From Dastarcus helophoroides (taxonomy: Eukaryota > Arthropoda > Insecta > Coleoptera > Bothrideridae), in NCBI GenBank assembly GCA_028583605.1, contig CM053329.1, forward strand, positions 8,494,001 through 8,558,000: a stretch of 64,000 nt of DNA, read 5' to 3'. Position numbers and translations under genes: made by a program. Every line of letters starts with the position of its first letter. Position 1 is the first letter of the stretch. The notes below the pieces were generated by a model. The model saw only the letters and a program-made list of their open reading frames with translations. It had not been told where the DNA came from and ran no database searches. Below, piece by piece: positions 32,890-46,122 of the stretch.

Positions 32890-33233
32890 TTCTAAATTTT
32901 CAAATGTTTAGATGCCAAATATAAGGGAAAATATTTCTTTAGACTGAGATTGTGTTTATGCCTGTAGATATCTAACATGAATAAAATATTACGTAACAAA
33001 AGAAATGTCATCATTTGACTGTCCATAGCATGCCTCAAAGAATCCATACGAAATTATTATACTATTAGTATTACAGTGCAGAGAGATCCGTAATATTTAA
33101 ATATATTTGTGGTAATTGTAATAGTATTATGGTATTTGTTTTCGGCTATTGAAAATGAGGGCCATTCGGACCATCTCCAAAAGAAAAATACAACTTTTAA
33201 TCCCGAAAGGAACGTAGTTCTTTCTATATCCAT
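32890..33233 (-). pseudogene. gustatory receptor pseudogene related to GR-3
   Basis: From the ATG at 33233, MDIERTTFLSGLKVVFFFW and the IFKYYGSL block align with the start of GR-3 (TFLAGLKVIFFLWKLS, MKYYGVLS). After a stop near 33060 the similarity resumes in another frame: FRMDSLRHAMDSQMMTFLLL and RNILFMLDIY, against FKELQLNVQMAVMGSQITLF and RNLIFLFDTY of GR-3. It fades out near 32890. This is therefore a truncated, frameshifted paralogue covering about the first 110 residues. Confidence 0.75.
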
Positions 33234-34517
33234 AACAATGCAGTTAACTATTTTATGTTTAGAGACATTCAAAATACAATGTAAAAAAATAATAATTATT
33301 TTATACCATATATTAATCAACGTCATCGCGGATAATATTTGAGAATCCCATTAGGACATACCTAGATGAAAAGATATTTATTTCAAAATAAATAATTTCA
33401 TGATATAAAAGAGGAAGATTGATTACTAGCAATAATAACATTTACTAAGCCAAGAGCAAATAAATTATTAACGTTAATTTTCAACAATAACTGAAAATTA
33501 GGTCAAAATCATGCATTAATTTCTCGACTGCATTAGGTATAATTTACAAATAAAATAAAGGGTTTACTTACAAGGGTGGCCAACTCGAGACCCGCCACAC
33601 TTGAATATTTTTGCGAGCCGCGAGATTCATCACACTTTTACAAAATATATTTATTTTATAATACTCAGAGTAGTGGATTCTCATTTCCATATAGACGACC
33701 ACTTAGTATGTTGCCATACTAGGCCCTTCGTTAATAATTAATGAATTACATAATAATTAATTAGCTAACCTACCATTTTATTGTACTCATTAAATTACTA
33801 CTTAAAATCCTAAGTGATTCCACCTAATCACTTCTCAATTGGACTGCTTTTTGCAGAATGGAACCAAGCCCACAATTAGTTATTAAGAAATCGATAGCTA
33901 AAGTTTGGTATTAATTTATAAATTGCCAGCACATATTGACTAATAACATATTTTAACATACAACAAACAAATAATGTATTTACTTGCACTTTGCCAAAAA
34001 TAACTTACCTAATGAAATTAGACGTTTTTGTGGATTGATTCCTTCTTGCAAAATAAAACTTCCTGCGTTATTGTATAAAAGCAAGTACATTTCGAGGAAA
34101 AAGTCAACATTTCTAAAGACATAATATACATTGTATTTTGAAATAAAATTTGTAATTTCGAAGTTGTAAATTCTAAAAGATTTTCTTTCATAAAAAAATG
34201 AATATAAAGAAAAACTGTTGCGTTTCGGAAAAAAAAACACGATTACTGAAATTTTCTTGCAAAAAGTAAGCTTTTGAGAATCAATTTGAAAAAGTTGAAT
34301 TTCGACAAAAAAGTCAAAATTTCTAGAAGTGCTGAATATAAAAATTTGAGATAAAAATCCAAACTGAACCCTCCGTCGGGCGCAATCACTTTCGGAACAT
34401 GATCGGCTGTATTGTATCTCACAAATCCTCAGGTCAAATGATCCCAGAACAATTATAAAACATTATCTAATAAAACCGATAAGTACATAAGATCTCACAC
34501 TTTAGGATCTTCTGAAT

Positions 34518-36549
34518 TATACAGGTTGAACCAAATTTGATTTCCACTATAGGGATCTCGTAAACTATTAGAGAAACAAGAAAGTTTAAATGAGCAAAGT
34601 AGTGTAGAATTTATGGCCTAATATGATTTTACTAAGAAAACAATTAAATTTCAATTCGTCTTGGTTTTATTTAGAAAAAACTGAAAATCGCCATTTTTAA
34701 AAATCAGTTGTCCGATTAAAAAAATTCAAAAACTATAATTAGTTGTTTTTTTAGGCTTTTTTATTGGTGTGCGTTAACTTTTTCTAAATCTAAATGTTTC
34801 CGAGAAAATTATGTCAACTTTGTTATTTTTTATGGACGCCATATTGGATTTTATCATTTTCGAATTTGGCATATTTTTTTGATTAATTTAACATATGACA
34901 TACCATATTTAAAATGTGACAAAGTGGGTTAAATGAATTAAATTTTTAATTTTAAACAAAAAAAATTAGAGTATGCGACGTAAGTGCCATAAATGTTAAT
35001 AATAAAAATAAAGTACCTAATTACGTAACAATAATAATTTAAAAACTAAAAATATTGTAAAAAACTGTGCAATACTTAAACAGTTATTAGCATAAACTTA
35101 ACGTGCATGCACCCCTTTAAATGGCGTAATTCTATGAAAAGGTGTAAATGTTTTAAAATTTTTTTTTAGCATTGAATACTTATTCGTGTAACGTGAAATA
35201 TCTAACAATCTAACATTAGAAATAACTCTTATATTTATGCAAATTACCCGTCTTAAACTTATTAACTTCTAGAAAAGTCTAGAACGTACACTTGAGTATG
35301 AGTCATGGGAATGTCCTTCTTAGTAAAGCCCTTAGAATATTCTGAGAATTGCGTAATTTAAAGAGAAGCATGCACGTTACGATTATTAATAAATATTTCA
35401 ATACTATACAGTTTGTTATAATATTTTTGGTTTTTTAATAATAATTATTGCTTTTTAGGAACTGTATTTTTTATTATTAAAGTTAGGGCGCCTACTATAA
35501 TTTTTTTTGTTTAAAAATAAAAAAATTTGTTTATTCAACCCACTTTATCACATTTGAAATATGGCATGTCATAAATCAAATTAATCAGAAAAACATGCCA
35601 AATTTGAAAATGATAAAATTGAATATGGCGTCTAAAAGAAATAACGAAGTTGACATAATTTTCTCAGAAACAATTAAATATAGAAAAAAAATGTTCACAA
35701 TGAAAAGACCTTAAAAAACAACTAATTACATTTTTAAATTTTTTTTTTAATCGGACCTTAAATAAACAAGTTACAACTGATTTTTAAAAATGGCTATTTT
35801 TAGTTTCTTCTAAATAAAATCAAGACGAATTGGAATTCAATGGTTTTCTCAATGGAATCATGTTAGGTACTGCACTACTTTTCTTATTTAAGCTTTCTTG
35901 TACCTCCAATGGTTTACGACAGGGGTGGGCAACCTGCGGCCCTTTGTAACTTTTTGCGCGGCCCGCCAAAATACTAATATAATTTTAGGAAAAATCAACA
36001 AACTTAGAGCGTGAGCGTGCCGAAACAGAAGCATAGTGGAAAACCTATTTTACTCCACAAATCAAAATATAGAACGAGGTTAACGGATGAAAATTACAAA
36101 ACTTGTTGAGCATCTCAGTATCCCAAACACAACCGGACTTAAATGAATTATCAAACAATGTTCAAGAACAAAAGGCGCATTGCATTTTAATGAATGAATA
36201 AAATGAAAGATAAACTATTTTTCTTAATACTTTATATATTTTATATTTACATATTTATACATATGTAATTGGAATTTTATTTTCTTTTTTTCCCTTTTAA
36301 GAATTGTAAAATTTTTGTTCTCTGACAATTGCTAGTATAGCATGTCGATAAAAAGTAAATTTTTTCTGTATTCATTTTTAATAATATTTATACTCGTATA
36401 TGATAAAAAAGAACTATTTAAGTTACATTTAAAAATGCGGCCCCCATAAAAAATTTTATTTAGAAAATGGCCCGCCGTCCGAAAAAGGTTGCCGACACCT
36501 GGTTTACGAGATCCCTGTATTGGAATTCAAATTTGGTTTAACCTGTATA
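34518..36549. mobile_element. fold-back element family C, hosting a hAT MITE
   Basis: Ends TATACAGGTTGAACCAAATT and the inverse of AATTTGGTTTAACCTGTATA. The arms (about 34518-34980 and 35480-36549 minus the insertion) match over more than 400 bp with roughly 15-20 percent difference. The centre is AT-rich and not palindromic. No coding capacity. It shares the TATACAGG terminus with families A and B. Confidence 0.8.
35920..36501. mobile_element. hAT-type MITE with 8-bp duplication
   Basis: A 582-bp element with ends CAGGGGTGGGCAACC and the inverse CAGGTGTCGGCAACC, and an exact 8-bp duplication GTTTACGA (35912-35919 and 36502-36509). It is inserted in the right arm of the family C palindrome, so it is younger than that element. 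The GCGGCCC motif follows both ends. No coding capacity. Confidence 0.92.
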
Positions 36550-37640
36550 ATTCCCAATTTTTAGCCTTTGGTTTAAAATAATTAAAAAAGGGAAAAATAT
36601 GTTACATATATGGGCGCACGTATTTGTCAGATCGTATTACAGAAAATTGGGCAATTTTTGGGCATGGCTAAGAAGAAATCTATGATTTACTTCATTAACA
36701 TTCTGTAATAATTGAAGCAGGTTGAAACTGTTTAGTTATCTTTTAATTACAAAATTAAATGTTTTAAAATATATTTTTCAAAATTTTAACTTTTTTAATA
36801 AAAGACCTGGCAGATTTTCAAAAAAAATTATAACCCAACCAATATTTTTATTGGATTTTAAGAAATTTTCAGAAAAAGTCGAAATTTGAGAAATAGTGAA
36901 ATTCGGGATAAAAGAATTAACGAAGAATTTTGAAATAAAAAAAAAACAAATTTTGTGAAACAAGGTGGATTTTAAAAAAACAAAGTCGATAGGTTACTTT
37001 TTTCTCATAGGATAAGAAAAAAATGAAATATGGAAGACCAAAATTAGAAATGAAACTAATTTATGTTTTCGACCAATAAGAGTCCACCATGAAGAACAAA
37101 GTAAATATGTTAAAATTTTAAAAAAGGGTAAATTTTGAAGAAAAAATGGATTCTGGAAAAAGACTCCCTAGTTGAATATAAATTCTTGATTGATTGCTCC
37201 AATCAGAGGGGCAGGTAACGTGCCCTAACCTTCTTGAACTACACCTATAAATACATTCATATATTATTAACTTTTTATTTTACAGAAAGGTTTGCAGGCT
37301 TTTTACCTGGCCAACTCATTGAGCTGAATGGTTTTTTGATTAATTGATGGTGCTAGGTTTTAAGATGGGACTACAACAAAGATATTTTGTGGCTTGGTTC
37401 CTTTCTGCAAACAGCCGTCTAATTACTCCTTTAGTGCACCGCCTAGAATCATCTTTATTATTTAATTGTACTCATTAAGTTCCCCCTTAATTGTTCCCAC
37501 TAAATTGCTTTCAAATTACTCCTTTAATCGTTAAGTCAACTAGTTTCTTTCCCACCAAAAAAAAGGGTCCTCATACGGCCCGCTGAGTTACAATGCATTT
37601 CGAAAGTAGCACGCATGATTATTTGGGTTGACCACACCGG

Positions 37641-38843
37641 AGTTTAACAGGACTTATGCTTGAAAGAAATGGTGGATGCGCCGGTGTAAGGACTTTATTA
37701 ATTGAAATAAATAATAATTATAAATTGCCTACTTTTCTTTGAGATAAAATATTTATTTTAATTTTCAGTCTTACCAATTTCTACACTTTAGAGGTGACGA
37801 TAGGCAACACAAGATACGCGAAGTTGTATTTAAGTGAGCATATACACTTTTTAAGCTTTTGTGATTTTGCAAACTTAATTTTAATACACTCTGTTTTTAT
37901 AACACTGACATTCTAATCGTTGCTGTCATGTTAAATTGTTAAGAATCGTATATTTGAGTTAAATATAATATAGTGGAAAAATGTCGAATATTCTGTTTAA
38001 GAATGTTTATCTTTGCTAATTCATAGATATGTCATTCACTATCAATACTCCACTGCTAAATTGAATTTTCTTTAAAATATAACTTGATATATCTGACATT
38101 AACAGTTTATGATTTAAAACATAAACATAAATAATAAAAATTAACTTTAATCAAACACTAACAATGGACAAAGGATAATATTTTTACCCATCGCTTTTAC
38201 CATAGCCATGATTTTCTTTCAAACGGGTAATTGTTATCATTTTTAGAATTTAACCATCTTTGCAGATCATTAAATCTAATGACACCTGAATTATAACCAC
38301 GTTTAAATCAGCAACGTTTAGCGTAAGGTGTGTCAAATGTTATATTTGTAAAAGAAATTCAATTCTCTATCCAGTCGCACAAAAATATGCAGACTGTTCT
38401 GTTAAAAAAAAGAACAAAATTTATAGCTGTATATTTTTTCTCTTACGTTCAATTGCTTTTCTCGTGAAAAAAATCAACAATTTGAAAAAAAATTACGTAC
38501 GAATCCATATAAGGAATCAAAATTATTGGTTTATTAACTTTATTAACAAATAATGCTCAAAAAGGACGCGTCTTAAATTGAACAAAATTAGGTGGTATAA
38601 TATCGACAGGTCTCCCTATTTAAATATATTAACAAAACTTTGTTTTTAAAATTGTTGGAAACTCAATTATTACCTCAAAATTTTGAATACAATTTCCAAA
38701 TAGGCTTTAAACCCAACAGTTGGGAAATAGAAGGAGTTTTCCTATTTGAAATCCAAATTTCTACTTCCAACTTGTGCTGTCGTCTTCCTACGTGTACTTC
38801 TAAATTTAATGAAATTCGAGAAATTATAACTGAAGTGACTTAC
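37641..38843. other. presumed GR-3 intron, no exon found
   Basis: AT-rich. By analogy with GR-1, the second exon of GR-3 should be about 72 bp, in phase 0. I looked for a segment with acceptor, about 24 codons, and donor, and found none I would defend. A donor-like GTAAGACT at about 37775 (minus) has no GR-like exon before it. Confidence 0.3.
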
Positions 38844-39737
38844 CTCGTTGGTGATCCTGTTAAGAAAATATATGGCGAACGAACCAGAAATGGCTATAAC
38901 GCAAATCCAGTAGGTCGCTGTTATAATCATAAACACCGTGATTTCTTCCTGAATTGATATGCACACAAAAAATGTAATTGCGAGGGCTGCATTAAACGCC
39001 GTTAATATGTGCCAAATTAGCTGGGTTTCATATAGCTTGTAGGCTTCTTTTATTAACCGCAGTAACAGCTTCAACATTTTGTAATAATATTCTAAAACTT
39101 GGTTGTCATTCAATATCCTTTGTATATCACTACGCAGCCCATCATCAAGAGTTTCAAATAGGCACTCAAAGTGATGAAATAGGTAGTACCATATTAAATT
39201 ATTAGTTATAGCCATTTCCCAACTTGCATAATGTATAATAAAAGCAATAACATTATTTTTATTCACCGTTTTGATCACTTTGAGTTCAATAATTACAATC
39301 ATAAGACAGTTTAAGTAGCAAAACAGTCCGTAAATAAATAATCTTCTATTAATTTTGGAATGATTACATTCCAAACGAAACAAAAAACGTTTATTCACAA
39401 ATTTGATCATGTTATTTAAATTTAAAATTAATTTGATGAGACCTGACTTATTTTTGTAGGTGTCAAATAGAAATATCAAATTCCTTAGAATAAGGAATAA
39501 AGTTATTTGACTTCCCATGACAGCCATTTGTACATTCAACTGCAATTCTTTGAAAACGTATGCCCCACCACTGAGTAATAAAAGACTAAGTACACCATAA
39601 TATTTCATTGAACTTTTACTGGTTTTAACGGCTATAACCCTTTTAATTTTGTTTTCATTTATCGTAATTGAGGGCCAAATTGATAATTTCCATAGAAAAA
39701 ATATGACTTTCAGACCAGCTAAAAAAGTTTGTCTCAT
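38844..39737 (-). CDS. gustatory receptor GR-3, exon 1 (298 codons)
   Basis: Insect gustatory receptor N-terminal exon from ATG at 39737 to GAG before donor GTAAGT at 38843. It is phase 0, as in GR-1. Six hydrophobic segments, including YYGVLSLLLLSGGAYVF, LFIYGLFCYLNCLMIVIIEL and ITATYWICVIAISGSFAIYF. It contains the intracellular helix (LDDGLRSDIQRIL ... LRLIKEAYKLYETQL) typical before the fifth segment, and ends FLNRITNE. Its length equals that of a normal GR up to the C-terminal exons. Those exons were not found to the left, where transposons fill 33571-37640. It could be a gene with distant exons or a truncated one. It is a different subfamily from GR-1, and its closest relative in the window is the pseudogene at 32890-33233. 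Confidence 0.8.
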
Positions 39738-42654
39738 GTCGTTACATTTGACGGAAACCGTTCGATGGCAATTTCGGCAGTGAGCATTCTACTAATTACC
39801 AAAAAAATTCCATAAATAATTAACTCAGATGACGTATTTATCGATGTCATTTATTACACACCATTATCCATAAATGAGTAATGAGGCGCAAATTCTTTCC
39901 GAATAGTTAATTTTTGAATTTGTTTCGACACGTTAACCTTAAACTAAAAATTTTTACTTTGATCTCCAAACTTACAGAAAAAAAGCAAAAAAAAATCATC
40001 TTTAAGTTTAACATATAAAAATTCACTTTCGACTTTAAAACGATCCCTAACATTAAACATAGCTATGCCGTTTCACAAAAATATTCCTCATCATATTACC
40101 TATGTGACCAGTCAGAGTAGTTATAAAATAAAGGAAACAAATTAAATATTCGACATTTTATTTCTAATGCATGTTACATTTTCCAATTAATTTATCCAAA
40201 AGTATGATAAAAAACTAAATATCCGGTGAAAATAATAAAGGCTGGATAAATGTAAAGAATGCTCGATATAGAGTTTACGTGCTTATTAAAGTAATAAATG
40301 TTCGATATAAATAATAAATGCTCAATAAATCTAATAAATGATTTACATAAAATTCAGTTATTGTGATGAGCGGCCAAAACTGTATATAATTTTTCAAAAT
40401 TGTTGAATTTGGCTCATTTATCAAAATTTTAGAAGAATAATTTATCTTCGATTTTCGGACCCAATTTGTCTATGTTGTGTTTAAAATTATTTCATTATAA
40501 TAAAATGTAACCCCAGTTCACAGAGTCGACAAAGAAGTGTTATCAAATTCAAACAACAAATGACCACAAAATTTTATTACAATAGGGCAACAAATAAATC
40601 GACAGAATTTCAAGTCAGTAGTTTTTGAGTGTTCTTAAACATAATACAACAAAATAAAAGTGAACCTGTTTGTTTCAACTTGTTTAAATTTGCTGGACAC
40701 AAGTCTGAGAGAAATACTTCTTTAAGAAATTAAGAGAATTCATTAAGCACAAATAATATGGCATTCTTTGTTTAACTCTTTCGCTCGTATATGGTGCGTC
40801 GGTTACTAATTTCCCAAAGTTTATCTTAACCCTAATAATTGTAAGGTTTTTTCCCAGCTTGGCCTGTTAGTTTGTACTTAAAAGTTCTCAAACCAAAGGC
40901 AACTAACTTTGCACCTGATAATCGGTGAGTGTTCGCTGGTTAGTTTGTACACAGAGGTTCTCAAACTATTTTTAGGTGTCTGTTTTTTTTTTCCAATTCT
41001 TGTGTGTTTTTGTAGCTTTTTAATCAAAGCATACGTCACATAGCATACAGTTTCTGTTAAAAGCGTTAAACTAACAATATCCAAAGGATAATGCTACGAG
41101 AAAATGGAGTTCAAGCTTGGAAATTAAGTTATGATTTATCGTAATAAATCGAATTCGTTGATTCAATCTTACGGATCTTTGTTTTTTTTCAGTTTTCTCC
41201 AACCAAACTCAATTAATCGTACTTAAACCAGGATCATAAAATAAACTTGAAAGATTGTTCAAATTTTGTAGAAACTTTCTGAGCAAAATTTTTCCTTCCA
41301 AACGGCATCTACTTCTACGGCTACTGGACTAATAAAAGCAACGTTTTCTGGCTTAGAAAGTAGCTAAGCTTGACTAAGCACAAAATAAAAAAAGATTTAA
41401 ATTAAAGTTAGAAACTGAAAGGAGTTCTCATTGCTTTCACAAAAACATCTCCCTAAGGAGCGCTAATGCTGATACTGCTCGTCCACGTACGTTAGTAAAT
41501 TTATGTTGACAGTAAATATAGGCAGGCGACTATAGATTATTAATTTTGCAAAAGCTTCCCGATCGCGACGCGTGGTGTTGTAATTCTCCGTGGCCTATAT
41601 AAGGGGTCCTTTTTTTTGGACGTGTAACCGATGAGGGGACCCACGGATGAGGCAGACCGGGCAAGTACACCAGAACAAGAACCAGAAGAGGTTACTACTC
41701 CTTCTAGGATGTTAAAGCGTACGTTTCCGCGGAGCACACCCAGGGGTTCACATGTGTTGGGACTTTGTCTATGTCTGGGAAGTTCTTTAGACAGCCTTCA
41801 TACAACACCAGTTCCGGTTTTCCTTGTTTTTTCACGTTTCGAGAACTTACAGTACATCATCAGCAAATCCTAATATAGATGCCTGCTGTCAGTTACCCAG
41901 CCTGCGGTGATGGGTCTTATCGATTTTTTGAACCCCTGGAAACTCAGCTTTTAACAGCAGAACACCGAAGAACGACCTTAAGAAAATAGAAGACTTTCTA
42001 AGCAAATTTGCTTTACTTCTTTTTATCTCTTTTCTTTCTATTTTCTTTTGCACCAGTCAGCTGTAGGATTCTTGGCCTTATAATAATTTTCTAACGAAGA
42101 CTTTCTCATTCATTCGTTTTTGTTGTGGAATTTTTAAATTCCTTTTTGTCCTTTTTTTGTACGCCTCTCAGCACCATATTAATCAAAATTAGGAACAAGT
42201 ACTCTCCTAAATTTTATAAAAAATCGATTTAAATCATACAAAAGCAAAAAAACCATTAAACAAAATCATCAGAAAATTTAAAATTTACTTACCAATTTAT
42301 TCCATAGCAAACGTCAAACAAATGGCATAAGAACTTCACGTTGAACAACATTTGTTTGTTTTTGTGTTCATTCACGTTACTTATTGTTAGTACAAACAAT
42401 AGCAAATTTATAAAACGCCCGTATTTCTTACTTATTTTCATATGTCCAGAACTTGACCATCATTTTTAAACTGGTTTCATCGAAGTTCAGTACCTGACTT
42501 TCCTGTAAAATTTCTTTATGGTGTTTCTTGTTCACGCCCCTACCCTTAATGTCTGGTGACCGAAAGATATCCTCTGCATCTCGCAAGAGGGCTTAATTAC
42601 TTAAGGAATGGTCAGTAGCAAATTCTAATGTAGTGTTCAATAAACATCGACAGA
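39738..42654. other. intergenic, one GC-richer unassigned stretch
   Basis: Mostly AT-rich. At 41540-41900 the composition changes and there is an 80-codon open frame (41631-41873, plus; starts MRGPTDEADRASTPEQEPEE) shortly after a TATATAAGG at about 41596-41604. This could be part of an LTR or LINE 5' region, but I recognise no family and see no second copy. Confidence 0.3.
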
Positions 42655-42730
42655 AGCTGTCAATAATATCGATAGTCATAACTATCGCAAACTATCGATA
42701 GTAATTCTCCATAGTATCGATAATTCCTAA
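42655..42730. repeat. TATCGATA-type motif cluster, left
   Basis: Five ATCGA- or ATCG-containing motifs within 70 bp, including ATATCGATAGT, ACTATCGATAGT and AGTATCGATAA. A matching cluster in inverse orientation lies at 45695-45755. TATCGATA is the DRE/BEAF-type motif of insect promoters, but pairing with the other cluster suggests transposon ends. Confidence 0.6.
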
Positions 42731-42779
42731 TAAGCTTCGTTCGACATTTGATAAAATTGTTTAACTTTCGCAAAAAATT

Positions 42780-44290
42780 GTTAGAAAAAAAAATTCAATA
42801 TTTTGCCTAAAATCGAAATTTGAAAGTTTTGAAAAAAGTTAAATGCTTAATATTTTAATATAATACAATTTTAAGAAACTGAAATTAAACGTAATGCCTT
42901 AAATTAAATATTTCAGAAACTTTTTTCATGAATTTTACGCTTTTCTCTAAATTTTTGCCTTTTCTCTTGAAACTTCGTGCTAAAACCCAAATCACTTTTA
43001 CAACTTTCAAATTTTTTTTAAAATTATAACTTCTAAATTCGAGGTTTAGGATTGATATTTTCACAGTCAAAAATTTGGGAAATTTTTTAAATATTTTAGA
43101 TTTAATGCTGAAATTTACAATAAAAAACCTAATTTAAAGTTTCATTTATTAGAAAAATTCTTATAATTTCAAATTTTAATTAAAAATATTGGTATAAAGT
43201 TTTAGGTAAAATTTAACTTCGACTTTAAACACGAAGTTTTTTGTAACTTTTTAATTTTGTACTGAAAATTTCAGCTCTAGAAATTTAGGCAGAAATTTGG
43301 GGAAAAATGTTAACATAATTTTAAAACTTCGACTTCAAAATCAATCTTTCAGCAACTATTTTTATAGAAATTCATTAACTGTTTTGACTTAACCTTTAAA
43401 TTTCGTCTATAACCAAGAAATTTTGACTTTAAAGGTAAAAAACCAATTAGATTTTTTTAAATTCTAAAACATATTTTATAGTTTCTGAGAAAATATTAGA
43501 AAAAAAATTTGAAAAAAAATTATTTTTACAATCTCGCACATTTTAATATTTTTTAGAAATTTTGATTTTTAATGTTGAGGCTCTCTTTAAAAGTTGAAAT
43601 TTAAAAAAATAAAATCAAAAATTTCAACTTTTTCATTCCTGTTTTTAAATTTTAATTTAAGCATCATAATTTTAGGAAATGAATAAAATATTCTGAGCTT
43701 TTTAAAATTTAGGATTTAAACTGTAAAATTCTTTTAGTTCAAAACTTTGATTAAAAAGTAAAAATTCTGAACTTTATCTCAAAATGTAGAAACTATTTCT
43801 TAAAATTTTGAATTGACTCTGGACGTTTTGGGTTCATTCTCAACACTTTGTTTTAAAGATAAAATTAAGTAAAAATATAGAATTTTTTATTTAAATTTGA
43901 CTCATAAAAAAGATCGAATTATCTCGTAAGAAAAGCGTTAGAAAATTCAGAAAATATCTTGAATTTGTTTGAAATTTTGACTCTTTCTTCTTTCTTTCTT
44001 CTAAAATATTTGACCTTTTCTAAAATTAAAACTTAAAATTTTCATATTTTTTTCAAAATTTTGAATTTAAAGTTGTATATTTGAATGTAATCTAAAAATT
44101 GTAAAATTAAAAAATTTAATTTGGAATTAAAAAAATTGTAATTCCAACTTGAAACTCTTAACGGGTCGAGATTAAAAAAAAAATTAAATTTCTAAAATGT
44201 TATCTTTAAAGTTGGAGTTAAATAAAAACTGCAATTTTTAAATCTGACATTGTCAAAGCGAAATTTGAAAAAAAAGGAAACAAAACAAAA
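42780..44290. repeat. degenerate A/T-rich tract of aaatttgaaattt type
   Basis: About 1.5 kb made almost only of A and T runs interrupted at short intervals by single C or G (AAATTTCGAC, TTTAAAATTCGAC and similar). There is no long open frame and no exact period. The same sequence type appears at 6420-6520, 49030-49400 and 53120-54290. Confidence 0.6.
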
Positions 44291-44382
44291 CTTTTCTGAA
44301 CAGCTTCCCGATTTGTAAAATGTACGATACGCTCTTAAAGTGACTTCGCAAAATATGGAATCCTTAAAAAATTATTTATACA

Positions 44383-45423
44383 TATACAGGCTGTCCCCGT
44401 TTTAAGTGCCTTAAATGAAACAGGTGATAGAAAAAATAATTTTAGGCAAAAAGTTTCCTATGAACATGTATCCAGAAACTCTTAATAAAAAAGATACAAG
44501 GTGTGGAAATTTGAATTAAAAAAAAAGTTTTTACTTTTTCACTTTCAAGATATTTAAACAAAGTTTTGCAAACATGATGTATAAATGAAGGATCACAAAA
44601 TAAAATAAAACAAAGTTTCTAACTCAACCAGTGGTGAAGTTACGAGTAATCTGTGATATTATTGTAGGAAAAACGCGGTACACCATGGAGAAATGAAATA
44701 AAATACCTGTTTTGGATAAAGTATTTAATTGAATAAAGGTTATTTCGTGACATTTTTTCGTATTTGCCGCTGGTTGCGTCATGTCGTTGGTTTTGAAAAA
44801 AACATCTCATTCATACTTTCACTAAGGAAAGTCCCAACAATTTAAGTTCTGTCACAATAGTGACAAATATGAAAGAACGTTAAGAATCAACTTTGTCCAA
44901 AACTGTTAATTCATTTCATTTTATCCAGTGTCGTAGCATCTTAAACCTATCCCTTTTTGTGTTAGTCAGTGATTATATAAATACCAGCATATTCGAACAG
45001 TTCCCACGTAAAATATAAGGTAGTAAATGCTAAAAGAAATGTCAAGAAAAAACTTTTCTGCAGAATTAAACGCTTTATCCAAAAATTGTATTTTATTTTA
45101 TTTTGTTTAGCGGCGTACTACTTTTTTTTCAAAACAATATCACAGATTACAAGCAACTCCGCTACTGGTCGAGATAGAAACTTAATTTTCTCTTATTTTA
45201 TGATCCTTTATCTACACACAATGTGTGCAAAATTTGATTTAAATAACTCTAAAAACTTGAAAATGAAACAATAAAAACTTTTTTCTATTCAAATTTTAAC
45301 ACATTGTATCTTTTTTATTAAGAGTTTCTGGATACATGTTCATAGGAAACTTTTTCCTTAAAATCACTTTTTCCATCACCTGTTTCATGTAAGGCACTTA
45401 AAACGGGGACAGTCTGGTATATA
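44383..45423. mobile_element. fold-back element family B, copy 1
   Basis: A 1.04-kb near-palindrome. The left end is TATACAGGCTGTCCCCGTTT and the inverse of the right end is TATACCAGACTGTCCCCGTT. The arms contain ATGTTCATAGGAAACTTTTT near both ends, in inverse orientation. No coding capacity. It lies between the two TATCGATA clusters. Confidence 0.85.
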
Positions 45424-45694
45424 AACAAACTTGTTTTTCGTTTATTAGATCAGATGGTCAAGTTTATTTTTCATCTTCCAGTAGAAATGTGAATAAATCG
45501 ATCAATGAGAAAATGTTTTGCATGTTACACGTACGATATTTATCAGCATTGTGAAAATTTGTATCGTTTCACCGTGCATCTCAAAATGGAGCAGCTATCT
45601 CCCTCGCGAAGAAGATCGTTGGAGCCTGGATGGCAACGGCAGGTAAAATTAGAGGTTTCATTTTATTAAATAAAATTATCAGCTAGAACTAGAA

Positions 45695-45755
45695 GTACTA
45701 TCGATATTTTTGTAAAAATCTATCGACATTGTCAATGATATAAACTATCGATGTA
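45695..45755. repeat. TATCGATA-type motif cluster, right
   Basis: Contains CTATCGATATT, CTATCGACATTG and CTATCGATGTATAGTGAATA. Read in inverse it resembles the left cluster with its flank (TAGTGTTCAATAAACATCGA left against TAGTATTCACTATACATCGA here). Confidence 0.55.
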
Positions 45756-46122
45756 TAGTGAATACTATTCTAATGCTTCCTAAAATATGTAATATTTCGT
45801 TTGGCTAAATTTAAAAAATCTTATGTCGTCGTGAGTAAAATTAAAAAAGCTTTAAAATAAAATGTCACAAAACATTAAATTGAAATTTAAGGGTATTTTA
45901 CTTCCAAGACAGCAGAACTTTTGCCTTTATGTGTCCTCATGAAAAAAGATGGACCTGTCTAGGATGTTTTTGTTTTTTCTTTTAATTTCGATATTTCCCA
46001 GGTGTATTTTTGAAATTACTTCATTGCAAATTTGATTTATTAGTGAGCATCACTTATCAAGCATTTATATTTTTATGGAGTGCAGAATTTCATTTAATAG
46101 CCAATATAAATTGACCCGTTTC

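Larger units (their letters stand above)
33571..37640. mobile_element. hAT-like fold-back element, split by younger insertions
   Basis: The left end CAAGGGTGGCCAAC and the inverse of the right end, CCGGTGTGGTCAAC, match at 10 of 14 positions and resemble hAT ends (CAGGGGTGGCCAAC). The inner arms are homologous in inverse orientation. GGCTTGGTTCC-TTCTGCAAA on the plus strand at about 37393-37412 corresponds to the inverse of 33856-33875, and GTACTCATTAA occurs in both arms. No clean 8-bp duplication is seen. The middle is occupied by the palindrome 34518-36549 and unrelated AT-rich DNA, so the span may combine two elements. Confidence 0.5.

Noticed and set aside
33980..34240. Candidate GR-3 exon before a GTAAGT-like donor at about 34010 (minus)
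   Set aside because: The translation (ending GINPQKRLISL) has none of the GR blocks expected for exon 2 or 3, and its length does not fit the 72/90-bp pattern.
38440..38530. Possible GR-3 exon 2 ending IPYMDS before GTACGT (minus)
   Set aside because: It resembles the IPYKQ end of other exon 2 copies by four residues only, and there is no acceptor at the right distance.
38640..38957. 105-codon plus-strand frame
   Set aside because: It overlaps the end of GR-3 exon 1 and its donor on the other strand; no start context and no family.
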